Assembly (NCBI GenBank): GCA_050945795.1
Contig: JBMNTP010000014.1
Location: 1-45,870 of the forward strand
DNA from: JBMNTP01 sp050945795
Lineage (GTDB): Bacteria; Bacillota; Clostridia; Christensenellales; MGBC116941
Direction: 5' to 3'
Length of the DNA stretch: 45,870 nt
Of the stretch, positions 31,916 to 41,014 are shown piece after piece. The notes under the pieces are model-generated. The model saw only the letters and a list, made by a program, of their open reading frames with translations. It was not told the origin of the DNA and searched no databases. Positions within the stretch are counted from its first letter, which is position 1. Every line of letters begins with the position of its first letter. A program made the position numbers and the translations under genes.

Positions 31916-33280
31916 ATGGATTATAATAATAACGATTTTTATGATACTAACGAACAATACAAGAGAAGCGGAGGCAAAGGCAGGCTAGTCGGCATAATAG
32001 TGGCGGTAGCGTTGCTGTGCACTGTGCTCGGCGGCGCTATAGGCATGATTCTGTCGGGTGAAATGCAAAAAGGAGCTATGTCGGACGATGTAACTTCGCC
32101 GCCCGGCAATGTCGCCGAGGCTACACCGTCGCCGCAGCCGACAAAAGATGTTGAGCTCAACACGGATAATTTACCGACTATAGGCGGAGCGCTACCCTCG
32201 CTTATAGGCGACGGCAACGTCGTAGTGCAAGTGGTGGATGCCATGGGCGACGCTGTTGTAGCTATTACGACACAGGTTAAAGATACGTCAACTACCAACA
32301 GATGGAGAAGCGGCAATGAAGAACGCTTCATAACACAGCAGTCCGGCTCCGGCTTTGTTGTTTCAGACGAAGGGTATATACTTACCAATTCGCATGTAGT
32401 AAACGGCGGGGACAGGATAAGAGTGCTTTTTACTGACGGCGAAATTGTAGACGCTACGCTTGTAGGCGAGGATGTAGGCTCTGATATAGCCGTTTTAAAA
32501 GTCGAGAGAAAAGACCTTGTTGTCGCGGCATTAGGGGATAGCGATGCTATAAAGGTTGGCGAATTGGCGATAGCGATAGGCAGTCCTTTGGGCAGCCAGC
32601 TATCAAATTCAGTTACCGTAGGAGTTATAAGCGCGCTCAATCGTCGGGTCTCTGTCAGCGATTCGAGCGGTCAAATATCCGCCAATATAAACTATATACA
32701 AACCGACGCCGCCATAAACCCCGGCAACAGCGGCGGTCCGCTCGTAAATGCGAGGGGCGAGGTAATAGCTATAAATACTCTTAAAAGCACCAGCGCGGGA
32801 TATGATGAGTTTGGTAACAGCATATCCGCAGAGGGAATAGGCTTTTCCATACCAATAAACGAAACGACAAGGATTGTAGAGCAGCTTATATTAAGAGGCT
32901 ATTACGCGCGGCCAGGCATAGGAGTTGGAGTTTCTGAGATAGACGAGATAACGGCGGCGGAGTTTGAGGTTCCCGTTGGAATATCGGTTGATGAGGTATA
33001 CAGCGGCTCTCCGGCGGAGCAGGGCGGCCTAAAGGTCAACGATATTATAACGGCTATCGACGGACAGGAGCAAACAAATGTTGATGAGTTTGTAAGATAT
33101 ATACAGTCCAAAAATGTTGGTGATGTAATAACGTTTGATGTATACCGTGGCGGTACGACATTAAAAGTATCAGTGACATTAGCCGACATCAATAAGCTGA
33201 ACACAACAAACGATCAAGCTCAGCAGCCTATAACACCGCAAACGCCCGGTGGCGGTAACTGGTGGTGGCCGTTTAATTAG
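31916..33280 (+). CDS. HtrA/DegP-type membrane-anchored serine protease
   Basis: 454 residues. A cytoplasmic N-terminus of about 22 residues precedes one membrane helix (about 24-46), then a Pro/Thr linker. The trypsin-like domain has its triad at H160 (TNSHVVN), D190 (GSDIAVL) and S272 (NPGNSGGP). One PDZ domain follows (about 335-430). It would degrade misfolded proteins outside the membrane. The gene is monocistronic, facing the zinc-ribbon gene across a shared terminator. GGAGGTG precedes the ATG. Confidence 0.94.
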   Translation: MDYNNNDFYDTNEQYKRSGGKGRLVGIIVAVALLCTVLGGAIGMILSGEMQKGAMSDDVTSPPGNVAEATPSPQPTKDVELNTDNLPTIGGALPSLIGDGNVVVQVVDAMGDAVVAITTQVKDTSTTNRWRSGNEERFITQQSGSGFVVSDEGYILTNSHVVNGGDRIRVLFTDGEIVDATLVGEDVGSDIAVLKVERKDLVVAALGDSDAIKVGELAIAIGSPLGSQLSNSVTVGVISALNRRVSVSDSSGQISANINYIQTDAAINPGNSGGPLVNARGEVIAINTLKSTSAGYDEFGNSISAEGIGFSIPINETTRIVEQLILRGYYARPGIGVGVSEIDEITAAEFEVPVGISVDEVYSGSPAEQGGLKVNDIITAIDGQEQTNVDEFVRYIQSKNVGDVITFDVYRGGTTLKVSVTLADINKLNTTNDQAQQPITPQTPGGGNWWWPFN

Positions 33281-33294
33281 CGGTTAAGCATAAC

Positions 33295-33325
33295 AAAGGC
33301 TCCGGCTAAAACCGGAGCCTTTTTG
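33295..33325. terminator. Bidirectional terminator
   Basis: AAAGGCTCCGG (33295-33305) and CCGGAGCCTTT (33312-33322) form an 11-bp stem flanked by A-rich and T-rich tails. It serves the htrA-like gene rightward and the zinc-ribbon gene leftward. Confidence 0.9.
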
Positions 33326-33345
33326 TATAGCGCAGTTTGCGCTGT

Positions 33346-34686
33346 CTATTCTTTTATTACCGTTACTTTTTGCGTGTTTATCGCCATGTCTTTAAGCTCG
33401 GCGGTAATCTCGATTGTGTTTTCTCCATCCTTAAGGCGGGCGGTAAAGCTGAACGCACCGGAGCCTTCCTCGGCTATTATTTCCGGTTCTTGAGCCGCAT
33501 CCGACGTTATAACCGCACCGGGCAGCGATATGCCGGATATAACAACAGTATCTAAAGAGGTTCTCTGGGGTATGCGCGTATCAAGCAGCAACGGAGTTGG
33601 GTTCATGGGCACGTTAACATCAAGCGTGATTTCGGCTTTTCTATGCTTTAATTGGGATGCCGTTATTGTAAGCTTATTCGCTCCTGTTTGCTTAAAGGAG
33701 TGGCTATGGCGTATGCGGCCTTCCTCATCCATAAGATAGGTGACGTCGTAGCCGCCGACGTTTACGCGCGCTCCCGGCTTTGAGAGTATTTCTATACTAT
33801 ACGCCATTGTGGTTGAAGCTTCTAGCGCCGGATTTATTATTTTAAGCGGCGTTTTAGGTATGCTTACTGTAAAAGACGGCGCTGATATATCATAAGCTTC
33901 GCCGCTAAGCGGCATTACGCGGATATTAAGCGTTACCTGTATTTCTGGATTATCTGTTAGAACATCGTCGGGTATCCAGAAGCTGTCATATATATCGATT
34001 TCAAAAGTTGAGTCGCTTATAGAGCCTGTTTGGTTTGTTTCCAGTACAAGCAGCTTATCTCCTTCATTTGCGGTTACAATAAGCTTATGCCCGCTTTCAT
34101 AGCCGGAGCCGTAGCTTTCGATTGCCGCCGTCGCCACAATTTGCTCCTGTTTTCCCGTTAATATATCGGCAAGGCCTTGCCAACTGCCAAAATGCGATAA
34201 CACAACGCTGTTTATAAAATAGCTCGACGCAAAAATCACCGCTGCCGCCACCAGCCATATAAGCACAGACAAACCGGTGAATACACGGCGAGATTTAATA
34301 TCGCGCTCGCCTTCGTATGGGTCGTCATCAAACTCATCGTAGTATTCATCATCATATTCATCGTCGTAAGGATCGTTATTATAAGGCTCATCATCGCTAT
34401 ACTCATTGTCGTCAGATAGTTGTTCGTCATTATAATCCGCCGGTATATCGACGGAGATGTCGGCGTTAGGAGTAAGCTTATTGACGCTAGAATCATGACG
34501 CACCGGAGGAAGCGCGGGGGAGTTTTTAGCATCGCTTGCAGCTTTTAGTCCCGGCATATCAAGATATCTACTAAGGTGACTGTTTGCCATGCCGGGAAGC
34601 GAGGATGACAATGATATAAGCCGACCGCAGCCGGAGCAAAATCGCGCGTCTTCATTGTTGTCATAATCGCAGAATTTGCAATTCAT
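33346..34686 (-). CDS. Zinc-ribbon single-pass membrane protein with acidic linker
   Basis: 446 residues from the ATG at 34686, which follows GAGGG; a longer frame exists upstream without a ribosome site. An N-terminal zinc ribbon (C3, C6, C17, C20) precedes a Ser/Pro segment and a strikingly acidic Asp/Glu/Tyr-rich linker (about 83-129). Basic residues and one membrane helix (about 138-158) follow. The outer 280 residues are beta-rich and repetitive in style, like stacked Ig-like or FN3-like domains, without a catalytic motif. The ribbon would be cytoplasmic and the beta domains outside (inference). The family is not recognised. Confidence 0.8.
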   Translation of the reverse strand: MNCKFCDYDNNEDARFCSGCGRLISLSSSLPGMANSHLSRYLDMPGLKAASDAKNSPALPPVRHDSSVNKLTPNADISVDIPADYNDEQLSDDNEYSDDEPYNNDPYDDEYDDEYYDEFDDDPYEGERDIKSRRVFTGLSVLIWLVAAAVIFASSYFINSVVLSHFGSWQGLADILTGKQEQIVATAAIESYGSGYESGHKLIVTANEGDKLLVLETNQTGSISDSTFEIDIYDSFWIPDDVLTDNPEIQVTLNIRVMPLSGEAYDISAPSFTVSIPKTPLKIINPALEASTTMAYSIEILSKPGARVNVGGYDVTYLMDEEGRIRHSHSFKQTGANKLTITASQLKHRKAEITLDVNVPMNPTPLLLDTRIPQRTSLDTVVISGISLPGAVITSDAAQEPEIIAEEGSGAFSFTARLKDGENTIEITAELKDMAINTQKVTVIKE

Positions 34687-34830
34687 ATATATACCCTCGC
34701 TGTAACAATCTGTAATTAACATACATATTGTATATTAAATGCTTTACGACTTCAATACAGTCAACTTTGGCTACATTTTATTTGTCTTTCGTGTTAAAAT
34801 AATGCGGACGAAAGCGGAACTGGGGGAGAC

Positions 34831-35985
34831 ATGAATAATAGCATCGTTTATTTTGATAACGCCGCCACTACAAAACCGCACGCCGCTGCCGTTGAAGCGG
34901 CTTTAAGTTGCGCGACGGAAGCGTGGTTTAATCCGAGCGCGGCGTATAATGAAGCTGTGCGCGTACGGGAAGAGCTTGAAAAGGCCAGGGCAACGATAGC
35001 CTCTCTTATAGGCGCAAGAAAAGGAAAGCTTATATTCACATCGGGAGGAACGGAGGCGGCGTATCTCGCGGTGCTGGGATACGCTGCGGCGCTGCGGCCG
35101 AATATGAGGTACAGCTTTGTAACAACCGCATACGAGCATCCCGCCGTGTATAATGCTTTTAGAAGGCTTGAGCATCGTGGTTATACAGTAAGATATGTAT
35201 ACCCTGATAGATTTGGGCGCATTAGCCCATCTGATGTGGCGGCGGCTATGGACAGGTATACTGCGCTGGTATCTGTTATGCATGTTAACAATGAGTATGG
35301 CAGCATAAACGACATTGCCGCCATAGCTAACGCTGTTAAACGAGTTAATCCTGCCGCGGTATTTTTCAGCGACGGCGTGCAGGCGCTTGGCAGGGTAGCG
35401 GCGCAAATGCATAATATAGATATATACGGTGTTTCGGCGCATAAGATACAAGGCTTTAAAGGCGTTGGTGCGCTTTACATGGGTCGCGATTTGCGTATAG
35501 ACGGCATACCCGGCGGCGGTCAGGAGGGCAATTTGCGCTCCGGCACAGAAAATATGCCGGGCATATTGGCTTTTGAGGCGGCGGCGTCTGCCTTAAACGA
35601 GGACGCAGGAGCGATAGGGCGGATGATGGCTGTCAAGCAGCGGCTGTATGAGCTAGTTAGCTCCGGCATTGACGGCGTTCATATAAACGGCCCTGATATA
35701 AGCGAAGGCGCGCCGCATATACTGAATATGTCTATAGATGGCGTAATCGGGGAGACGCTTATGCATAGCCTTGAAGAGGTCGGCATACTTACCAGCACCG
35801 GCTCGGCCTGCTCTTCCCATAGAAAAGACGCGAGAATACCCGCCTCTATAGGATTAAGCAAGGGCAGGGCGGCATCGGCGGTGAGGTACAGCTTTTCGCC
35901 ATGCAGCACAATACAGGAAGCAGAATGGGCGGCGGAACAGATAATCGAAAAGGCCGCACAGTTACGAAGGTTTATAAGGAGATAA
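34831..35985 (+). CDS. Cysteine desulfurase (NifS/IscS-like)
   Basis: A 384-residue PLP enzyme that moves sulfur from cysteine to a carrier as a persulfide. The N-terminus VYFDNAATTKPH, H103 region YEHPAV, the PLP lysine K205 in SAHKIQGFKG, and the catalytic C327 in STGSACSSH are all present. It is directly upstream of thiI, matching the NifZ-ThiI pairing of B. subtilis, so its main job is probably tRNA 4-thiouridine (context inference). Thiamine or Fe-S supply is also possible. GGGGGAG precedes the ATG. Confidence 0.93.
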   Translation: MNNSIVYFDNAATTKPHAAAVEAALSCATEAWFNPSAAYNEAVRVREELEKARATIASLIGARKGKLIFTSGGTEAAYLAVLGYAAALRPNMRYSFVTTAYEHPAVYNAFRRLEHRGYTVRYVYPDRFGRISPSDVAAAMDRYTALVSVMHVNNEYGSINDIAAIANAVKRVNPAAVFFSDGVQALGRVAAQMHNIDIYGVSAHKIQGFKGVGALYMGRDLRIDGIPGGGQEGNLRSGTENMPGILAFEAAASALNEDAGAIGRMMAVKQRLYELVSSGIDGVHINGPDISEGAPHILNMSIDGVIGETLMHSLEEVGILTSTGSACSSHRKDARIPASIGLSKGRAASAVRYSFSPCSTIQEAEWAAEQIIEKAAQLRRFIRR

Positions 35986-35993
35986 TATCCGAT

Positions 35994-37184
35994 ATGGAGT
36001 ACATTATATTAGCTAAATACGCTGAAATACATTTAAAAGGCAAAAATAGGCCATTTTTTGAAAGAAAACTGCGCGAGAATATGCGCATGGCGCTGTATGA
36101 AACAGGCGCTATTGTTGAAAAAGGTGAGGGCAGAGTCCATGTAAGCGGCTTTGCCCCTCATATGACAGGCGAGATAGTTGAAAGGTTAAAAAGAGTTTTT
36201 GGCGTACATTCTATAAGCCCTGCCGTTGTGACGGACAAGCAGTTTGCATCCGTTTTAGATATCGCCTCCCGCCTTATGGAGGAGGAGCTTGCAAAAAGAG
36301 GAGGCAGCGCTACATTTAAGGTAGAGGCGCGGCGCAGCGATAAAACTTATCCCATGAATTCCATGGCCATTAACAGGGAGCTTGGGTCGGAGCTTCTTTC
36401 AAAATTCGATGGCCTTAAGGTAGATGTGCATAAACCTGATATAATGGTATTGGTGGAGATAAGGGACAGAGCGTATGTTTATCTCGAAAACATACCCGCC
36501 GCAAGGGGGATGCCGGTAGGTACCGGCGGCAAGGCGTCTCTGCTGCTATCGGGTGGAATAGACAGTCCTGTTGCCGGTCATATGATGCTTAAGCGCGGAG
36601 TAGCGCTTGAGTGCATACATTTTTTCAGCTTTCCTTATACAGGCGAGCCGGCTAAGAAAAAAGTTATGGATTTATGCGGCGTTTTGGCGAGATATTGCGG
36701 CTCTATAAGGCTGCACGTAGTGCCATTTACTAAGATACAGACTGAGATTTATGAAAAATGTCCGGAGCAGTATTTAACCATACTCATGCGCCGCTACATG
36801 ATGCGCATAGCCGAAAAGCTGGCTGAAAAAACGCGGTGCAGCGCGCTTGTTACCGGCGAAAGCTTGGGGCAGGTAGCTAGTCAGACCATGGAAGGCTTAG
36901 CCTGCACTGACGCTGTTGTCAATATGCCGGTTTTCCGGCCGCTTATAGGTTTTGATAAGCTTGAAATAATAGAGCGGGCGAATAACATAGGCAGCTACGA
37001 TATATCAATACTACCGTATGACGATTGCTGTACAGTGTTTGTACCCAAACATCCGGCTACGCAGCCTAAAATAAAGGATATAGAAAAGAGCGAGCTTAAG
37101 ATGCCGGAAGGTCTGGTTGATGAGGCGGTTGAGGCCACAGAGCAGCTGGTAATTAAGCCGCTTGGTTTTATGGGTCGCATATGA
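35994..37184 (+). CDS. thiI: tRNA 4-thiouridine synthetase ThiI
   Basis: 396 residues. The ATG at 35994 is preceded by AAGGAG at rather long spacing; the frame is open back into the desulfurase gene, but the protein proper begins MEYIILAKYAEIHLKGKNRPFFE (split by other residues in relatives). It has a ferredoxin-like start, a THUMP domain (about 60-165) and a PP-loop ATPase (LLLSGGIDSPVAGHMM, about 183-198). There is no C-terminal rhodanese domain, as in B. subtilis, so sulfur comes straight from the desulfurase. It forms an operon with the genes on both sides. Confidence 0.93.
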   Translation: MEYIILAKYAEIHLKGKNRPFFERKLRENMRMALYETGAIVEKGEGRVHVSGFAPHMTGEIVERLKRVFGVHSISPAVVTDKQFASVLDIASRLMEEELAKRGGSATFKVEARRSDKTYPMNSMAINRELGSELLSKFDGLKVDVHKPDIMVLVEIRDRAYVYLENIPAARGMPVGTGGKASLLLSGGIDSPVAGHMMLKRGVALECIHFFSFPYTGEPAKKKVMDLCGVLARYCGSIRLHVVPFTKIQTEIYEKCPEQYLTILMRRYMMRIAEKLAEKTRCSALVTGESLGQVASQTMEGLACTDAVVNMPVFRPLIGFDKLEIIERANNIGSYDISILPYDDCCTVFVPKHPATQPKIKDIEKSELKMPEGLVDEAVEATEQLVIKPLGFMGRI

Positions 37185-37233
37185 ACAGCGGCGCGAATAA
37201 GCGTGCCGTCAAACGGTTTAAGAAAGGATAAAC

Positions 37234-39003
37234 ATGCAGGAAAAGCGCAAAATAAACGGTAATACAGACGGCATACGCAACGCTACTCTTACACGAATGC
37301 TCGAGATGTACGACATAAGCTCGGGATCGGACTTTATATCGCCGGAGCTTGTTACTCTTATGGCTGAATATACATCGGAGCTTAACCGCGAGATCTCAGT
37401 ATATATAGCTAGGGACGGCAGCGTTGCCGATATAAGCATAGGCAGGAGCGATAGGGCGCTGCTGCCGGAGATGAAGCTTACAAGGGGCGTTGAGGGGCTT
37501 AGCGGCATAAGGTGCATACATACGCATCCAAACGGCTCTGGCATGCTTTCACCCGTCGATATAGGTACGCTTGAGGCGGCGCTTATGGACGCTATGGCGT
37601 CTGTAGGGGTAAGAAACGGCGAGCCTACCGATATGTACGTCGGTATGCTGAGCGGATATAAAGACGGCGCGGCGGCAGTTGAAATAATAGGCCCTATTGA
37701 TCCGCTTATGATAGACAGCGAGCTGCTTAATGAGCATATGGCATTGGCGATGGAGCTTTCCTTTAAGCTTCGCTCCGTTAAAAAGCATGAGAATGAGCGT
37801 GCCGCCCTTATAGGAATAGATACAAATGAGCCTTATGACAGCATGGCGGAGCTGGCGCAGCTGGCGGAGACAGCGGAAGCTGAAGTTGTGTTTTCGCAGG
37901 CGCAAAAAAGGGATGCGCCGGATAATGCTTATTACATTGGCAAGGGCAAGGCCGAAGACTTAGCGCTTATGCTTAGAGCGGAGGGCGTTGACGTATGCAT
38001 ATTCAACGACGAGCTGTCGGCGGCGCAGATAAGGAACCTTGAAGAGCTTTTAGGCGTCAAAGTGATTGACAGAACTGCTCTTATACTTGATATTTTCGCC
38101 GGACGAGCGCAATCAAGAGAGGGTAAACTTCAAGTAGAGTTAGCGCAGCTTAAATATCGCCTGCCAAGGCTTTCCGGTATGGGCGTTGTGCTCTCAAGAC
38201 TGGGCGGCGGCATAGGCACAAGGGGGCCGGGCGAAAAGAAGCTGGAGGTGGACAGGCGGCGCATAAGGCGGCGTATATTTGAGCTAGAGCGTGAGATAGA
38301 AAAACTATCGGCTCAGCGCAGCTTAAGAAGGAGCAGGCGCGGCGCAAACGAAGTGCCGGTGATTGCTCTGGTAGGATATACCAATGCCGGCAAAAGCACG
38401 CTGCTAAACCTATTGTCCGGCTCTAAGGTACTGGCGGAGGACAAGCTTTTCGCTACGCTTGACCCTGTGACAAGGCAGGTATCGCTGCCGGATAAAACGG
38501 ACGTATTGTTCGTTGATACTGTCGGCTTTATAAACAAGCTGCCGCATGAGCTGGTTGACGCGTTTAAATCCACGCTTGAAGAAGCGGCGTATGCCGATGT
38601 TTTGCTGCATGTGGTTGACGCGTCATCCGAATACCTAGACACGCAGATGTCGGTTGTAGACGATATACTTCAAAAGCTGGGCGCGGGGGCTACTCCGTCT
38701 ATAACGATTTTAAACAAATGCGACAAAAACGGAGATATAGAAGGGCATTCGTCGGCGATAAGGATGTCGGCGAAAACCGGTGAAGGGCTTGACAAGCTTT
38801 TTGAAGCGGTATCAAACGAGCTTAAAAAACAAAGAAAGACCATAAAAGTTACGATACCCTTTACAAATGGCGCTATCGCGGCGCAGATAAGAAGGGTTGG
38901 AACAGTTATAAGCGAGGAGTATACCGAAGAGGGAATAGAAGTTGAGGCCATGCTTTCGCATGCCGACGCGGCGAGGATAGACAGCATGCTTAAAAATAGC
39001 TAA
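37234..39003 (+). CDS. hflX: GTPase HflX with JAMM-like N-terminal domain
   Basis: 589 residues, longer than the 410-430 of the E. coli type. From about residue 190 it is ordinary HflX: an N-terminal subdomain (YYIGKGKAEDLA), the glycine-rich RLGGGIGTRGPGEKKLE helix, and the G domain with P-loop GYTNAGKST (381-389), DTVGF (428-432) and NKCD. The added 1-185 segment contains H96-T-H98-x7-S106-x2-D109, the exact spacing of the JAMM metal motif, with Glu53 as the likely partner, and it resembles RadC-type domains. HflX splits stalled 70S ribosomes (known); what a metal-site domain adds is unknown. It lies after thiI. Confidence 0.93.
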   Translation: MQEKRKINGNTDGIRNATLTRMLEMYDISSGSDFISPELVTLMAEYTSELNREISVYIARDGSVADISIGRSDRALLPEMKLTRGVEGLSGIRCIHTHPNGSGMLSPVDIGTLEAALMDAMASVGVRNGEPTDMYVGMLSGYKDGAAAVEIIGPIDPLMIDSELLNEHMALAMELSFKLRSVKKHENERAALIGIDTNEPYDSMAELAQLAETAEAEVVFSQAQKRDAPDNAYYIGKGKAEDLALMLRAEGVDVCIFNDELSAAQIRNLEELLGVKVIDRTALILDIFAGRAQSREGKLQVELAQLKYRLPRLSGMGVVLSRLGGGIGTRGPGEKKLEVDRRRIRRRIFELEREIEKLSAQRSLRRSRRGANEVPVIALVGYTNAGKSTLLNLLSGSKVLAEDKLFATLDPVTRQVSLPDKTDVLFVDTVGFINKLPHELVDAFKSTLEEAAYADVLLHVVDASSEYLDTQMSVVDDILQKLGAGATPSITILNKCDKNGDIEGHSSAIRMSAKTGEGLDKLFEAVSNELKKQRKTIKVTIPFTNGAIAAQIRRVGTVISEEYTEEGIEVEAMLSHADAARIDSMLKNS

Positions 39004-39081
39004 AATAAAAACACGGGTCTTATGGCTTATCTCTATGAGATATATTATAATAAAAAATAAAGCGTGGAGGGGGAATGCACA

Positions 39082-39495
39082 ATGGTTCAGCTTATATACG
39101 GGAAAAAGGGCAGTGGAAAAACAAAAACAATTATCTCAATGGCCAATAATTGCCTCGAATCCTGCCACGGAAGCATAGTTTTTATCGATGACGACAATAG
39201 GTATATGTACGATTTAAAAAATCGCATAAGATTTATCAATGCCACGGAATACAGCATAGACAATCCATGCGAATTCCATGGCTTTCTTTGCGGCCTTATG
39301 GCCGGCGATTTCGACCTTGAAAAGGTTTTTATCGACGGGTTTATGCGCATTATAAAATGCGATATCAAAGAAACTGAGGAGTTTTTCACAAGACTGGTAA
39401 AAATAAGTGACGAGCATAACGTGAGCTTTGTATTTTCGGTAAGCGGAGAACAGGACGATGCGCCGGAATTCCTTAAGCCGTTTATTATAAACTGA
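39082..39495 (+). CDS. Small P-loop protein, uncharacterised
   Basis: 137 residues from the ATG at 39082, preceded by GGAGGGGG; the in-frame GTG at 39064 lies upstream of that site. It has a Walker A motif, GKKGSGKT (7-14), and a Walker B-like VFIDG (82-86), with a strand FVFSVSG near the C-terminus. It looks like a minimal RecA- or AAA-type fold without further domains, and has five cysteines. I do not recognise the family; such proteins in Clostridia are often just called ATP-binding. It precedes thrC by 33 nt and may be co-transcribed. Confidence 0.75.
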   Translation: MVQLIYGKKGSGKTKTIISMANNCLESCHGSIVFIDDDNRYMYDLKNRIRFINATEYSIDNPCEFHGFLCGLMAGDFDLEKVFIDGFMRIIKCDIKETEEFFTRLVKISDEHNVSFVFSVSGEQDDAPEFLKPFIIN

Positions 39496-39528
39496 CGAAT
39501 ATTTACTGATTTACATGAAGGGATAGAC

Positions 39529-41013
39529 ATGGAATATACTAGCACAAGATCGGAAAGAAGCGTTTCGGCGGCACAGGCAATCCTTAAAGGACTGGCACCG
39601 GACGGAGGGCTGTATGTGCCGAGCCGCTTCCCCGCGTTTAATATTTCGGACATAGAAAAAATGAAAGATATGTCGTACGCCGGGGTGGCCGCTATGGTTA
39701 TGCGGCCGTTTCTCCCGGAATATGGCGAAAAAGAGCTGCAAAATTATGCTGAGGAAGCTTATTCCTCGTTTGAGGCTAGCGAGGTAGCGCCGCTTGTAAA
39801 GCTTAAAGATGGCAAATACGTTCTTGAGCTGTTCCACGGCCCAACACTCGCTTTTAAAGATTTCGCTTTGCAGATGCTGCCCCGCCTTATGAAAGGCGCT
39901 ATAGAAAAGCTTGATGAGCAATATAAAATAATGATACTTGTCGCTACTTCCGGCGATACAGGCAAGGCGGCGCTTGAAGGCTTTAAGGATGTTGAAGGCA
40001 CTGCTATAACGGTTTTCTACCCGAGGGACGGAGTGTCGGGGGCGCAGCGTCTTCAGATGGTTACACAGCGCGGAAACAATGTAAACGTATGCGCTGTTAC
40101 CGGCAACTTTGATGACGCGCAGTCCGCCGTTAAACGTTTATTTACAGATGATGAATTTAACGAGCGCCTTGAGCTTGAAGGCTACCGCACATCAAGCGCC
40201 AACAGCATTAACTGGGGGCGACTGGTACCGCAGATAGCTTATTATTTCTTTGCTTATTCCCGTCTTATTAAAGACGGTCTTAAACCCGGCGAAAAAGCCA
40301 ATTTTGTCGTTCCTACAGGCAATTTTGGCAACATACTCGCCGCGCATTACGCCAGAACAATGGGTCTGCCCGTTTCAAAGCTTATATGCGCCAGCAACTC
40401 GAACAACGTACTTACCGACTTTTTCAAAACCGGAAAATACGACAGTAATCGAGAGTTCAAAAAAACGATGTCGCCGAGCATGGATATACTTATAAGCTCT
40501 AATCTTGAACGGCTGCTTTTTGAGGTTGTCGGCAGAGATGCAACAGCCGTTTCGGAGCTTATGGATAAGCTTAAGTACGGCGGAGTATACGAGATAGGGC
40601 AAGAGGGTGCGGATATGCTAAGCCACGGATTTAGCGCCGGCTACTGCTCTGAAAACGATACTCTTGGTGCCATAGCTGAATGCTATGATAAAAACGGCTA
40701 TGTAATGGACCCTCATACCGCCGTTGGATATCATGTGCTTGAACAGTTAGACTATGATAAAAACGCGCCGTCAGTAATAGTCAGCACAGCCAGCCCTTTT
40801 AAGTTCTGCGGCTCGGTATTGAAGGCGCTTAAAATCGACGATTCGGGCGATGAGTTTGAAATGGCCGAAAGGCTGGCCGGCGCTACGGGGATTAAACTGC
40901 CTAAAAAGCTTATGGAGCTTAAAGGCGCGCCGATAATATTTGAAGGCGTGGCTGATGCGGAAGGCCTGGGTATTGTGGTGCAGGAATGGATTAAGGCCCG
41001 AAAGGATGTTTGA
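39529..41013 (+). CDS. thrC: Threonine synthase
   Basis: A 494-residue PLP enzyme that converts O-phosphohomoserine to threonine. It is of the long class: N-terminus MEYTSTRS, then ILKGLAPDGGLYVP. The PLP lysine is K110 in HGPTLAFKDFALQ, and ATSGDTGKAALEGF is the phosphate/PLP loop. The C-terminal part includes PTGNFGNILAAHYA and a closing helical domain. Its stop codon overlaps the region of the trpS start. Together with hom/thrB elsewhere it would complete threonine synthesis. Confidence 0.96.
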   Translation: MEYTSTRSERSVSAAQAILKGLAPDGGLYVPSRFPAFNISDIEKMKDMSYAGVAAMVMRPFLPEYGEKELQNYAEEAYSSFEASEVAPLVKLKDGKYVLELFHGPTLAFKDFALQMLPRLMKGAIEKLDEQYKIMILVATSGDTGKAALEGFKDVEGTAITVFYPRDGVSGAQRLQMVTQRGNNVNVCAVTGNFDDAQSAVKRLFTDDEFNERLELEGYRTSSANSINWGRLVPQIAYYFFAYSRLIKDGLKPGEKANFVVPTGNFGNILAAHYARTMGLPVSKLICASNSNNVLTDFFKTGKYDSNREFKKTMSPSMDILISSNLERLLFEVVGRDATAVSELMDKLKYGGVYEIGQEGADMLSHGFSAGYCSENDTLGAIAECYDKNGYVMDPHTAVGYHVLEQLDYDKNAPSVIVSTASPFKFCGSVLKALKIDDSGDEFEMAERLAGATGIKLPKKLMELKGAPIIFEGVADAEGLGIVVQEWIKARKDV

Positions 41014-41014
41014 T

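Noticed and set aside
34290..34440. Possible tandem repeat or CRISPR-like array of cat/cgt units
   Set aside because: It is the coding strand complement of an Asp/Glu/Tyr-rich protein segment; there are no regular spacers.
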